A DNA stretch of 64,000 bases, taken from NCBI RefSeq assembly GCF_030704535.1, contig NC_081818.1, forward strand, positions 29,468,001 to 29,532,000, in the 5' to 3' direction. Shown here piece after piece: positions 36,714-49,330 of the stretch. The stretch is from Vitis vinifera (Eukaryota; Streptophyta; Magnoliopsida; Vitales; Vitaceae). The first letter of the stretch is position 1; each line of letters begins with the position of its first letter. Made by a program: the position numbers and the translations under genes. Under the pieces are notes generated by a model. The model ran no database searches. It had not been told where the DNA came from and was given only the letters and a program-made list of their open reading frames with translations.

Positions 36714-38094
36714 GTTTTTAATTAAAATGATCATTTAGACTTAAATATTGAATTACATAACTTAATATAAACAAAGTTAGATCGAAAATTTAGCTAACAA
36801 TTTTCTATTTGATCTTCTCTTCAACACTATAAAAGTTTAAATGAAACTGCAAAAATCCCTAATAAAAAATAATCACAAAAAACTCAATAAAAAAAATCCT
36901 AATTAAAAACAAAGAGAAAGATGGGAAAGATAATGGATATCAGATAAGAAAGAAGGATGAAAGATTGTTATATTATGACTTTTGAAATGAATAATGCTAT
37001 GATCTTTTTTTATTTGTTGCTTTTTGTTGATTTTTTAAGAATGAGGAAGAAAGTCATTTTTTTTTATATTAAGAATATTTTTAATTTTTCAGGAAAGTAT
37101 GATAACTTTTTATTTAATTAAACTATTAGGAAGCTACAAGCCATAAGAAATGATCATGATCAAATTTAGATCACCGTTACCATATGATTAGACATGGAAA
37201 TTGATCAAATTGGTTGCAAAATCGGATTCTACACGTGAAGATTAGATAATTGGACCAAAAGTACTCATGATTAACCAAAAATTTTAAAAAATTGCAATTT
37301 TTATGGTCAAAGATGATGGCCAACGTCAGCCGCAATTTGAAGTCGGCTTTAGGACGCTACATACACGTTGACTTAGAATAATCCAAGAACAGAGACAAAC
37401 AAGCCAACAACTCGTGGGGATTGCTGTTCAAATTTTAATTCTATTTTTTGTCGATGGCGGCTACCTTCTCCCGATTTTCCCAAGAAATTCGGAAACTTTG
37501 AGGAAATCTCAATGGTGGCTCTGCGTGTAGCTCTATGTTAAGTGTCAATGGAATTAGGCATTAACATAAATAAAGTCAGATAAAGTTGTGGGCGTAATCT
37601 CATTTCTTTGATCTCTCTCTGATTCAGAGAATATTTTTTTGAGGGTATGTGTTTTTTTCTCTTAATTTTTGTTGGTTTATTGTTGCGGTAACCGTGGGAA
37701 TCGGAACGGCTGAGCTTTGTTCTGTTTGGTCGTTCGGAAAACTGAGGAAAAAGAAAGGAAACTAGAATTTCGAATGCTGGGTTTTTTTCTGTTTAGTTTT
37801 TGAAAGAATGAATCATAACTGGGTTGGGGTTTATCAATTTTTTTTATTTCTTTTCTTTTCTTTTCTTTTCTTTTCCTCCATTTTCTCAGCAAACAAACGG
37901 CTCAGATTCTGGTCCTTAACATGTGCAAAACGTTCTGTGAAATTAGGCGTTTTGTTCTTTCTTTTCTATGCTTTGAGGTGTTGGGAATTTCCATTATTTA
38001 ATTGAATTTTAATCCTTCAATTTTCACTCACTGCAGGGTTGGATAACTGGATGATCTTATCTGCTGCTACAAATTAATTGGGTTGGTTTGAGAA
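36714..38094. other. Upstream region and spliced 5' leader of the PFK gene
   Basis: No coding sequence. A probable leader intron runs from the GTATGT at 37645 to the CTGCAG at 38031-38036, placing a short first non-coding exon around 37600. A TTTTC pentanucleotide run lies inside this intron at about 37850-37876. A 5' leader intron is frequent in plant housekeeping genes. Confidence 0.5.
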
Positions 38095-41000
38095 ATGGCT
38101 TCTGCTTCTTTGATCTATGCTGTTAATTTTATCAACCCTCCAAAATGTATTTTGCATTCAAAAAGGGATTATTTTTCTTTCAATATGAGTTATACTTGTA
38201 CAAAATCCAAAACCTCACAAAGACAGATGAGAAATAAGCAATCAAGAATGGCTACAATTGCTGCTGGAAATCAAGAAATGGACTTCACTGATCCCTGTTG
38301 GAAGACCAAATTTCAAGAGGATTTCGAGTTGAGATTTAATTTGCCTCACCTTAAGGATGTATTGCCCATAAAGCCAAGGCCTACGACGTTTTCCCTGAAA
38401 AATAGGTCAGTTTTTCATGTTGGGTTGAACTCGAATATGCTGGCCTATGTGAAAAATGCTCATAATCTGCTTGCATTTTAGGTATTGGGTTGTGGAGCAA
38501 ACTTTATGTTATTAGTGATTATGGTGTTTGTCTATGTAGAAATGCTCGATTAGTGAATGGCGCCAATGTGCTTGAGGATCGGAAAAATGGTTATGTTAAT
38601 GAGGATGATAGAGCACTTCTAAAGGTATGTAATGCGGTATTGGCATGTAGGAAGTGGTTGTTCTGTTCACTTCCTATTTCTTTTTCGGGAAATCTTCGCC
38701 TCTCTTGTTTATAAGCATCTATTGTTATTACTTTCCTTGGAAGAGTTCTTGCTTCCATCAATATCACACAAAGAAGGCATTTATTCACAATAAATTGGAT
38801 TAGACTAAAAGGTTTATGAGTTTTTTTTATCAGGTTATCAGATATTCTTCACCAACTTCTGCTGGAGCTGAGTGCATTGATCCTGATTGCAGCTGGGTGG
38901 AGCAATGGTACTATTCTTTATCTGTTGTTTGTTTTCCAAAAGGGGACAGGGCAGAAAAAACAGGCTAATTTTTTAGACCCTGTCAACTTTGTTCCTTGTT
39001 TGTTAATCAGCATTAGGCACAAAGGGTAATGAATTTTGGTTGAATTGAATTGAAGCTTTGAACAATGGGGCTTTCTCATTTTTGGTGTTGTAAGTGAGCT
39101 GGTGATTGGGGTAGTATTGTGTTTATCTTCTTGTTTTGATTGCTGGTTCCCATGCTTCCTAGGGTACATCGTGCTGGGCCACGTGAGGAGATATTCTTTG
39201 AGCCTGGGGAAGTGAAAGCTGGAATTGTTACCTGTGGAGGGCTCTGTCCTGGTCTCAATGATGTCATTAGACAGGTCAGTGAGCTCGTAAATTTTGTAGA
39301 TGCCCTCATCTATTGTATGCTAGGGAATTCAATTTCGTATTTTGGATGCATTTAGGTTGAATTTCAAGATTTACCCTTACATGTTAAGTAGCTCATAAAG
39401 AACAGAGAAAAACCGACAATGATAAGTAAATTATATGCAAAATAGTCATTCAACCAGTCTTACATACAATCCCTTTTCATGTATCTTGTTAATGTTATCA
39501 GAAATATATTACTTGGAAAAGCCTTGGTGATGGTGCTTTGATCAAAACGTTAATCAAATTATGCTTCTTGCTTTTTGGTTTAAAGGTGTTGTATCAGTAG
39601 GAAAATCACATCTCACAAGTTGAATGCATAGTCTGCAGATTGTTTTCACTCTGGAACTCTATGGGGTTAAGAAGATTGTTGGAATCCAGTATGGTTATCG
39701 TGGACTTTTTGATCGGGGCTTAGCTGAAATAGAGGTGAGAGCTGCCTTCTTGAGTCCTTCACTGGGCCTAGAATACATCCTTTCAACTCTTGAAGTAGTC
39801 ATTTTATTTTTCAGCTTTTCCGTGAAGTGGTTCAAAACATTAATCTTGCCGGTGGAAGTCTGCTTGGAGTTTCCCGTGGAGGTGCTGATATCAGTGAGAT
39901 TGTAGATAGCATACAGGTAATCTATGCTCACTTTTGATTAAATGTCGGTTTTATCTCCTTATATTTATATAAAATTTGATATTTTAGGCCAGGGGAATTG
40001 ATATGATTTTCATACTTGGGGGCAATGGTACACATGCAGGAGCAAATGCAATACACAACGAGGTAATTAAAATCACTTCCTTTTTCTGTTATGGGGAAAA
40101 CAGTCTATTGATCCCATTGATTTGGTTGCATGTTTGGCTTAGATATAATCATTTCCTGTATGCAGTGCCGCAGGAGGAAGATGAAAGTATCGGTTATATG
40201 TGTTCCAAAAACAATTGATAATGATATTCTGTTAATGGATAAAACCTTTGGATTTGATACTGCTGTAGAAGAAGCTCAAAGGGCTATTAATTCTGCATAT
40301 ATTGAGGTAAGCAAGCAAGGGTAACACATTTTTCATGTGACTTAATTCACCAATAATAAACTCTGAGTTTGTAAATTTGGATACCCTTTTGCTTGTAATG
40401 TTCTTGAATCCTGTTATAATCTCGACCTGCCAGGCTCGTAGTGCATATCATGGCATCGGGCTTGTAAAACTGATGGGAAGAAGCAGCGGCTTTATAGCAA
40501 TGCACGCTTCGCTTTCAAGCGGTCAGATTGATATCTGTTTGATTCCAGAGGTGTGTAGAATCAAGAAGAATGATGCTTTCTTTCTCAAATCCATTAATAA
40601 TCATTGTCTGGGAATCTATTTCTAAAGGCTTCAATTTCAGGTACCATTTCAAATTGAGGGACCTTATGGTGTCTTACGACATTTAGAGCATCTCATAGAG
40701 ACTAAAGGGTCAGCTGTGCTCTGTGTGGCTGAAGGAGCAGGACAAGTAAGTGAACTCTTTAGATTATATGATCATTTTCAACTGGAAAATCACATGTCAG
40801 TTTAGAATCCCGGCCTAGATCTGGTGTTAATATATTTGAAAATCAGGATTTTGTAGAAAAGACGAATTCGACGGATGCATCTGGGAATGCGAGACTTGGA
40901 GACATTGGTGTTTATCTCCAACAGCAGGTTATAGTCTCATCTTACAAGGCAGCACTTGTATTTTCTTCCATTCTCTTCCATATTCTTGCATTTTCTTGAT

Positions 41001-41400
41001 GATAGTGATGGGCTCACACTTCTTCAACAGATCAAGAAACATTTTAGGAGGATTGGCGTTCCAGCTGATGTTAAATACATTGATCCCACTTATATGATTC
41101 GAGCGTGTCGAGCAAATGCATCTGATGCTGTTCTTTGCACTGTTCTTGGCCAGAATGCTGTAAGTGTATGAATATCTTCATGATAATCTTGAGATGATCC
41201 AGGTCTACAATGGTGGTATATGATCCTTGCAGGTCCATGGAGCATTTGCAGGGTTCAGTGGAATCACTGTTGGAATATGTAACAGCCACTACGTCTACTT
41301 ACCAATCCCGGAAGTGATCGCCTCTCCAAGAGTCGTCGATCCAGACAGCCGGATGTGGCACCGGTGCCTGACTTCCACCGGCCAGCCGGACTTCAACTGA
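38095..41400 (+). CDS. PFK2: ATP-dependent 6-phosphofructokinase, PFK2-like
   Basis: Thirteen coding exons: 38095-38405, 38540-38624, 38834-38907, 39163-39274, 39639-39734, 39815-39916, 39988-40062, 40166-40306, 40434-40550, 40641-40745, 40847-40927, 41031-41159 and 41233-41400. All are GT-AG and in frame, giving 531 residues. The enzyme phosphorylates fructose 6-phosphate with ATP at the committed step of glycolysis. Visible motifs are GGLCPGLN (182-189, nucleotide loop), PKTIDND (299-305, catalytic Asp), MGRSSGF (346-352, substrate binding) and [14 protein letters not shown]. The usual GGDGT reads GGNGT here (271-275). The first 50 residues are Ser/Lys-rich and poor in acids, as in transit peptides, while a second in-frame Met ([13 protein letters not shown]) would give a cytosolic 480-residue form. 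Assignment to the PFK2 clade rests on remembered similarity. Confidence 0.93.
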
Positions 41401-42470
41401 TTCTCTCATACCACAATTTTCCATTTCAACCTTATTTCAACTGCATAGAGCCAGTGTCAAACAAAAAATTCTCATTTTTCCCCTTGCCCATTTGTAATTT
41501 CTTCGTTTTTTCCCCATGTCGAATGCGGATCTTGGTTGAAGGGTCCAACAATTTTGTGTATCATGTCACATTAAGTTCAGAAAAAAACTTAGGTATTGTT
41601 TGTTTCCTTTTTACATTTTTTGATAAAAGCAATTTGCTTTTAGATCTCTATAATCTGTTATTTATTTTAAAAATATTTGGATTGAATAAAAAAAATTAAA
41701 ATATTTAACTTTTTTTTAATACTAAAAATAAACCATAAACTTATTATGAAAAAAAAATAAATTAATACTTAATACTATTAAATACTAATTAATATTAGGT
41801 TATATTTAGGATTAAGTAAAAAAAATAAACATCTACTTAGTTGTTGGGTTATTGTTCCTTTTTATATCGAAAACATTTTTTTAATTAAAAAATTATGTTT
41901 GGAAATTGAAATATAAAAACCATATTGTTTTCATTTTATTTTTCATGAATGCACATGTTTACAATAAAAAAAATTATAAAATATTTTTGTCCCGTGTTTT
42001 CCTAAGAAATCGTTAATTTTTTTATTTAAATTAATGATAGTTTTGCCATTTTCTCTATATTAATTATTAAGAATTTCTAGAAACAAAACACTCCAAATAG
42101 AATGAATCCTTTGTTTTTATTTATTTATTAATACTTCACTTTGAAAATGACCTATTTTTAAATTTTTTATCTCTTATTTTCACAAAAGAAAATTAAAACT
42201 AAAAAGTCAGTTAATGGTATAGTAATATATGGGAGGGGCATTTCAGCAATTTTAGAGAATAAAGTAAGATTTCTAAGACAGGTGTCGCCCCTTTATTAGC
42301 CCCTCTCTTACATTCGACAAATATGCGGCGATTGTACGAATGAGCAGTTCTTCTAATTCCCAATGTAGGGCTCCATCGATTGCCTATTCCCATTGCACGA
42401 GCAGGGGCATTTATGGAAGAACGCGAAGCTATTTCAAATCCGATTAATTAAGTCGTTTCAAGTCCGCTAC
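41401..42470. other. Intergenic region between PFK and the ankyrin/CCCH gene
   Basis: Contains the PFK 3' UTR, a Tourist-type MITE (listed separately), and AT-rich DNA up to the TATA box of the next gene. No coding region is recognised. Confidence 0.5.
41591..41836. mobile_element. Tourist-type MITE, 246 bp, related to the copy at 36.5 kb
   Basis: Starts GGTATTGTTTGTTTCC and ends with the diverged inverse AAATAAACATCTAC. The trinucleotide TTA flanks both ends (41588-41590 and 41837-41839). An internal stretch (GGATTGAATAAAAAAA then TTAAAATATTT) matches the terminal region of the element at 36489-36710. It lies just 3' of the PFK stop codon, so it may be within the 3' UTR. Confidence 0.65.
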
Positions 42471-42479
42471 TATAAATAT
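42471..42479 (+). promoter_or_regulatory. Probable TATA box of the ankyrin/CCCH/LOTUS gene
   Basis: TATAAATAT, 280 bp upstream of the proposed ATG. With a long leader this would place the transcription start near 42500. Confidence 0.55.
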
Positions 42480-42750
42480 GAACCGGATTCCACCATTCAA
42501 GTTCTGCAATTTTCCCTCTCCTAGATGCCTCTATTTTTTTCTGTTTCGTCCATGGACAGAGAAGGAGAAGAACGTTCATCCGTGGCGATTGGACATTCAT
42601 CCGGATTCCACCGTTGATTTTTTGATCTGTTTTGGGTGAAATCTTCGTTGTTGTTTGATCACTATGTGAACGTGCTTTGATTTGGCACTGCGAGTTGGCA
42701 TGCTTGCTGTGTTTTGGCGCTTGATAATGAGAAATTAGGGTTTTTTTTTC

Positions 42751-45700
42751 ATGGATCAGGTAGTGGTGGTGTTCCGATGCGAATGGCTAAGTTGTTGTTT
42801 TCACTGAATTGGAGTTCTCTGGATGACAACTGAAAATTTTTTTTTGTCTTGCTTGGGATCTTGTTTGATTTCTTTGGCGAAACCTTTTTCCTGTTCGTTT
42901 TGATGTGTGTGTTGATAGATCTGGAATGTTTGGAAGATTTTTAAAGGACTGAGTTTTTTAAAGGAAAATTTGCTGGAAGAGTTGTATTTTGTTGCTTGAA
43001 TATTTAAAGAAAGTCGGTAAGGTCATCATCTTCGATTACTCTGTTTTGTTAAGTAACTGCCGCTTTCATGGTGTTGCCATAATACTATTGCAGGAAGTGG
43101 CAAGGTTCACGTTCCCAGAGCTATTTAGCTCTCTTCCGAAATGCGTCTATTCTTCATCTACCAGTGAAGATTCACAATCTCCAACCGACGATGAGTTTCC
43201 ATTGTTTGGATTCGAATTTTTTGACTCTGCGCAAATAGAGAAGAGCCTCATCAAATCAATCTGGAGGGATGACAGAGCTCAGTTTCTAACTCAATCAAAG
43301 CGACTCTTTCAGAACCCTGAGAATCGAGAGAGCTTGGAAGACGACGAAAACAGAGACTCACCAGAACTACTGGACCGAAGCATTGTTGCAAAGCTTCTGC
43401 AGTGGTGTTGCAGGTTTGATTCAGTGGACTGCGCCACAGCTTTGCTAAATGGAGCGGTTGGAATGTTGCCTCTCATCAACGAAATGGATGAAAATGGACG
43501 AACGGCACTGCATACGGCGGCGGAGGCTCACGCGGCCAGATGCGTCGAGCTTCTCCTACGCAAACGCGCTCGTACGGACCTCAAGTCCAAGGACGGTTGC
43601 TCACAGCTTGCTTTGGAGCTGTCTCTGTCTAGCAGAAGGTAAGGGCAATAAAACGGTGTCGTTTTCACATTGATATAAATGGTAAAAGCTTCGCTTTTTT
43701 TGGATAAACCGCCGAAGGCCGATCTTTCATACAGATGAAAATTGATACGACTTTCTTCTTTCTTTATTATTTTGTTTTATTTATTCTCAGATTGCTTTTA
43801 CTTGTCTCTTGGTTGGAGAGACTTTTCTGAAACTTCTTCTAAATGTCTGCATTTTTCAGGATGGATGTACTGTGGAATCCAGATAACGCCATTGAAGACT
43901 TGATCGTTCTGCTTCGTGAAAAGGTTTTTGTGCATGCGGATTATGTTCTTCAAACCTCTCCTTGGTTGCTGAGAAAATACAGGAAAAGAAAGTCAAAGAA
44001 GCTAGAAATTTTTAACTTATAATTTTCTTTTCCTTTATTTTCCTTAGCAACTAAACAAAACTTTAAAAATGGAAGCATTACACAAATACTTCGGCATATA
44101 GAATCATTATGCACTTATGTTCAGTCGATGAAAATTCTGAAACCAATTTTCCTTAATTCTCTAGAAAGCAAAAACAGAGCGTCTATCTTGAAAATTAGAA
44201 AAACAAAACATTTTGACTATTCAGTATTTGGCACATCACTTTAACAGGACCTAACGGCGGTAAAATTTCTGACGGAGAAAACAAAAGATATCGCGGAAGT
44301 CGCTTACGTGACCGCCATGGAGGGGCGTGTGATTGCGTTAGCTGCTCTGCTAGTGGTTGCCGCAGACAAGGTTAACGCTTCGATACTGGTGTTGCAAAGC
44401 GACGGGGACTTGAGTTCCAAGGAGAAGACCAGCATTTACGAATGCGTGGTTAAAGAGGCCTTATCTCTGGGCCGGACGGAGACCTCAAAGTCGACCACAT
44501 GCAAATGGAAAAGCGAGGAAGTGGAGAAGAGGGCACTCCTGCTATGCGAGATGGAGCTGCTTCAGCTCTTCGGAGCTGTAGCTCACAACAGTTGTACGGA
44601 AAGGAAGGTGACGTCACCTCTCATTCGTGCAGCCCAGGTGAGCCTCCTGTACAATAATAAAGTGTCCTGTCATAATGAATAAGACCAATGGAGCCCCCTT
44701 ACCCTGATGTTGACGTGGCTGCCATGTCGGGTGCCATAATCATTTGACGAAATAAGTTGAGGGTATTTCGGTAAATGTGGTAACCGACAACTAGTGATGC
44801 GATGCTCTAGGCAAAATTTCGATTCGTACTCGCTGCATCCCCTGGAAATCTCGCGTTCCCAAGGAGTACTTGGTTTTGACATGAAAGATATATCTGATCT
44901 GAAAGTGAAAAACAGTGAAAGTGGCTTCATGATACAAGAAACTATCTAGAAGAAGTCAGACGATGACAATTTTTAGCTTCGCTTCTTAAATCTTTAATTT
45001 TGTTCGGAAGTTTATAGGTCTCTTAAAACTATGTAGCAATGAATGGGTGCTTTTAGAATAAAAATATGTACGGAAACTAAAATTCCAGTTACTACAGGAG
45101 AAAATAAGTGCTTTTAGAACAAAATTATGCAGAGAACCATAAAATTACTGAGACGATAGGAGAAAATTTCCTGCAGTCTATGGTACATCGGGCAATGATA
45201 AGGTACAATCCTCAAAATGAAGAATTTCGTTTGAGATTAAAACCAGTAACTTTCATGGTGGAATCTTTGGAACATTAGATTGAATAATCCTTGAAAGCAA
45301 TAACTTAATTCAGGAATGCTAGGAAATGGAAGGAGGATGAATAGCTTACAGCTACCTTATTTTCAAACGTGCAATATGCATTCACAACATGGTCATATTA
45401 CTGTAGCTTGGGATTAGTCAGTGTTGTGATGATAACCAGGAACTTCTGTACTATTCTTAGGCTGGAGATGAAGCTGTAATCAATTTACTTCTGAAGACGA
45501 GTATAGAAGTTGACGACACAGATGCAGAAGGAAACTCTGCTCTTCAATGTTCCCTTAAGACGTCCATGGCCTCAGTTGCTAAGCAGATAAGGTCCTCTCT
45601 CCTGTTTCTCTGTACCTCTTTATATTTATGTTAAGTAACGCTGACAGAACTTGCATTTCTAGAATTGTATGGCTCCTTCTAAAGCATGGTGCTCGAGTGA

Positions 45701-48475
45701 GCCACAGAAATAAATTGGGGCTAAATGCAATCCATATTGCTGCCGCAAATGGTAATTCAGAGGCCCTCCATGTATGTTCAAAATCTTAGCTTCAGCTCTC
45801 CTGTTTATGAATTTTCCTTTTCTATTCATCCACTGCTTTGGCAATTAGAAATAGAACTGAGATTCATGTCTGTAGTATTCTTATTTTAACATTTTCCTAT
45901 CACGTTGAGCCTACAGTTGCTTCTACTGGAAGAGCCAGACGGTGTGAATGCAACAACTGAAATGAAAGAAACCCCACTATTTTTTGCAGTAAAGAACAAT
46001 TATATGGACTGTGCTGAGCTTCTTTTGCGCTGGGGAGCAAATAGCCAAGTCCTCAACTTACGGTAGGGAGTAATAAAACCCTTTTGATGTAGTTCATAAT
46101 TGTCTTGTGCCTTCCAACACTATATTCATTTTGCGTATGGGGTGTGTAAACCAACCATTGTTATCTACAGTAGACAAAGACCTATTGACTTGGCAAAGTC
46201 GCAAGAGATGCGGTTCATGCTAAGTCCAACCAATATTGGCCTTAGTAAGTTCAACTAATAGCATTATCCTTCTCAAATTTGAACATATGAACAAAACAGG
46301 GAAAAAAAAAAAACAAAGAACCAGTTGATTCTAAGCCTAATGACTTTGTTCATTCAATCTCATGTGCCTTGTTCTAACATGCAGGGCACCGAGCTTTCCC
46401 CATGCAACGGAAATTTACTACTTACTTCCATAACCATGAGATGATTTCAGAAACCTGTGAGTCACTCCCAAACGTGATAGAAGAAGGCACCCTTCCTGAG
46501 AGGTGATGAGCCTAGTTAATGTCATCCACATTCAGATCAGATGAGAATGTTGTGAAAACTGAATCCTTTTTTTTTTTTCCACATCTCATTGTTTCTAAAT
46601 CTTGTCAGCTCTAGAACTTGCTCGATCGCGAAGACAGGAATCTGCAGATACTTTGAATCTCCAGGAGGTTGTGTGCGAGGGGCTAAGTGCTTCTATGCAC
46701 ATGGGGAAGATGAGCTTCGGCGGCTGAAGCAGGGAACAAGAACACAGCACTCAAGTACAATTGAGGAGCTTAAAAGGAAAATTTTTGTAGGAGGCCTGCC
46801 CTCTTCACTGGACACTGGTTAGAACCTATCAAAACATTTCAAATTGACATTGTTAGTCACATTAATGTGAAGTGCTGATTAAACAATCATTTTTTATATC
46901 ATCAGTCACCTTTGACGAATGTCTTTTTCTCTATCAATCTTGTGAAGCAGACTCATTGGCTAAGATTTTTGAAGAACAATTTGGTTCAGTAGAAGAAGCC
47001 ATAGTCATGGGTGATCAAATGGGCGACCAAATACACTCTCGAGGATTTGGTTTCGTCATCTTTAAACATGAGAAATCCGCCTCAGATGCTGTTCAAGCGC
47101 ACTACATTACCATTATGGGCAAGCAAGTTGAGATAAAAAGTGCTGTTCCAAAATGCATATTATTTGCAGAGCTCCAAACACTACCACCTCAACAAGAAGA
47201 TCAGGAACAAGGACAAATTATTCAGTTTCAGCCACAAGCAGCAACACCTGATGAGAAGAATACTGATGATGGTGAACCTAGGCAGATGTCTTGGGTTGAT
47301 AAATTACTCCAGAATCCGCCAAATACATGTTTCAGTGAACCTCAGATTCTTCTTAATTCTACAACTCCAAACCAAAGCATGCCTAAATGGGTCAGAATTT
47401 TCAAGAGGTGGCTTCCCAGCTTCTTAAATGATGTTTCAAAGCGTCTTAAGGAGGGAGAGTGGTACCCCCTCTCTTCTCTAAAAGCTGATTTTAGGGCTAC
47501 ATGTGGCCAAGAACTGGATCACACCTCTCTGGGCTATCCCAAGCTTAGTGACTTCATGAGATCTTTCCCTGGCCTATGTCGCATGAAGATTGTCCCTGTA
47601 GGTGGACGAGGACCTGCCACTCACATGGTCCTCCAGCCTAACCATCAGCAACAGACCCAACCACTTCCAATGCGGTGTTTTTCTCCCACCCCTTCACCCC
47701 TTGATGACTATGATGATGATGGTTCCATTGATTTGAAGTCTCTTGGTGAATTTCTACCAGTTTCTTATGATAATGCTGGCTCCCTTGGTGGCAGCTTTGA
47801 GGATGGGGACTCACTCCATGGGACTCTTGAAGAGAGTCCTGCTCACAAGGATGCAAAACATGGTGTCCACCCATGGTTCTTGGAATTTTTAAAGCCAGAT
47901 ACACTCCTGGGTCAACCATGGTTTAGGAATGAAAATGCAGCTGCAGGAGATGATTATAAAAGCAAGGAGCTCAGGCAACAAAAAAGGCACCTGGTTCTAG
48001 AGGCCCTTGCAAGAGAAAAAAACAACACCTCTGTCTTCTTCTTGCGTGAGTTTGATTTTTATGAGGTAAGGAAACCAAAGTGATGGAATTAAGCATTTGA
48101 AAACCTTATTTTGTATATTTTTCTATTAATCTCTAGAATGTGATAGTGCTGCAGAATTACAAGTCAAGTGTGGCTCAGGGAAAGTGCTTTGCATGCAATA
48201 GAAGTGAAATGTTCTGGGCTAATTTTCCGTGCAAACACTTGCTGTGGTGCGGCAACTGTAAGATACATGCTATTCAGGCAGCCAGCATTTTGGAGCACAA
48301 ATGCGTGGTGTGTGATGCTCAAGTGCAGAATATTGGTCCACTCCCATGGACTGAGAAATATCAGCAAATCTGTGATGTCCCCAACAACGACTTCCCTCCT
48401 TTCGACCCTAACCCTATAAGAATGTACGCCCATTCCATGCCTACATTTTCCCACAAGTGTATGATCGTTTCATAG
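42751..48475 (+). CDS. Ankyrin - CCCH zinc finger - RRM - LOTUS (OST-HTH) - RING protein
   Basis: Twelve exons: 42751-42759, 43094-43638, 43860-43923, 44248-44637, 45461-45591, 45663-45771, 45917-46062, 46171-46244, 46385-46502, 46609-46817, 46951-48065 and 48137-48475. They give 1,082 residues. The first exon codes only MDQ; it fits by splice phase, but a start in the intron-retained frame at 42989 cannot be excluded. Domains: one ankyrin unit (about 135-167), an ankyrin block (about 337-489), a CCCH finger C-x8-C-x5-C-x3-H (541-560), an RRM with RNP2 IFVGGL (587-592) and RNP1 RGFGFVIF (629-636), a LOTUS/OST-HTH domain (about 750-828, LGYPKLSDFMRSFPGLC), and a C3HC4 RING (987-1029). CCCH, RRM and LOTUS all bind RNA; the RING suggests ubiquitin-ligase activity. 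A post-transcriptional regulator coupled to ubiquitination is my inference. I recall no named gene with this exact set. Confidence 0.85.
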
Positions 48476-49100
48476 TTCATTTTCCCCATATTCTTTGATT
48501 TACAGAATAAATTATTACTGCTTTGACCCGTGTATCTTTCTGATATTTGTTTCTCCTCCTTTTTCCTGTAGTCCCTGCAGGAAGAAATGTCCTTTGCTTA
48601 GTACCTGATGAACTAATTGCAGTCGGAGTTTCTCTATGCATAACTAAAATCGCAGGAACTTCTCACCCTTTCCAGAATTCATACTAGTATTCCTTTTTTT
48701 TTTTTTTCTTTTTTAAGTGAGAATAAATGCCTGGCACTGAAGTATCCTAGCCCCAGACCCTTGTTCGCTCTGGCACCAATTTCTTTGCTTCTTCTGTCAC
48801 TTCGCAGTAAAGAAAATTCGGATGTAGATTGGGCGTGTGAAGTCCTCCAGTGTTGGTACTGTGAAATTCTCTAGTAACTTTGTTCTCCAGATGAGGCTTT
48901 TGATAATCATTGTTTGACTAAACACCAGTGAAAGTTTTCAAAAAACTCTATTAAACAAACCCATGTTGAACACTAAGAGAATGTGATTCTTGTGTTTAGA
49001 CTTCAAATCATTTACAAGAGAACAGAGTCAATCAAGAGTGTGGAGCTTTCTAATGGTTTTGAAAGCATTTCTGCATTTGACTCTACCAATTAGACTGACT

Positions 49101-49330
49101 GGATCCTTTGTCTTTGAAGAAGGCACTTTTGTCATTGGGCTCCCCTTTACATCAAATTTTATTTTCATATCTTTTGACTGTTGGATCCTTTGTCCTTGAA
49201 GAAGGCACTTTTGTTGTTAAGCCCCGCGTTACATCAAATTTTATATTCAAATCATTTGAGACTGGTTGGATCCTTTTGTCATTATGCCTCCCTTTATATC
49301 AAATTTTATTTTCAAATCTTGATAGGGAAG
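49101..49330. repeat. Tandem repeat, three units of about 82-85 bp
   Basis: Units start with GGATCCTTT at 49101, 49183 and 49268 and share CATCAAATTTTATTTTCA-type ends. The first two also share GAAGAAGGCACTTTTGT; the third has lost that part. This is a local minisatellite-like duplication with no coding capacity. Confidence 0.85.

Noticed and set aside
48168-48454. Overlapping open frames around the RING exon
   Set aside because: They are other-frame readings of the final exon, which carries the full C3HC4 pattern.
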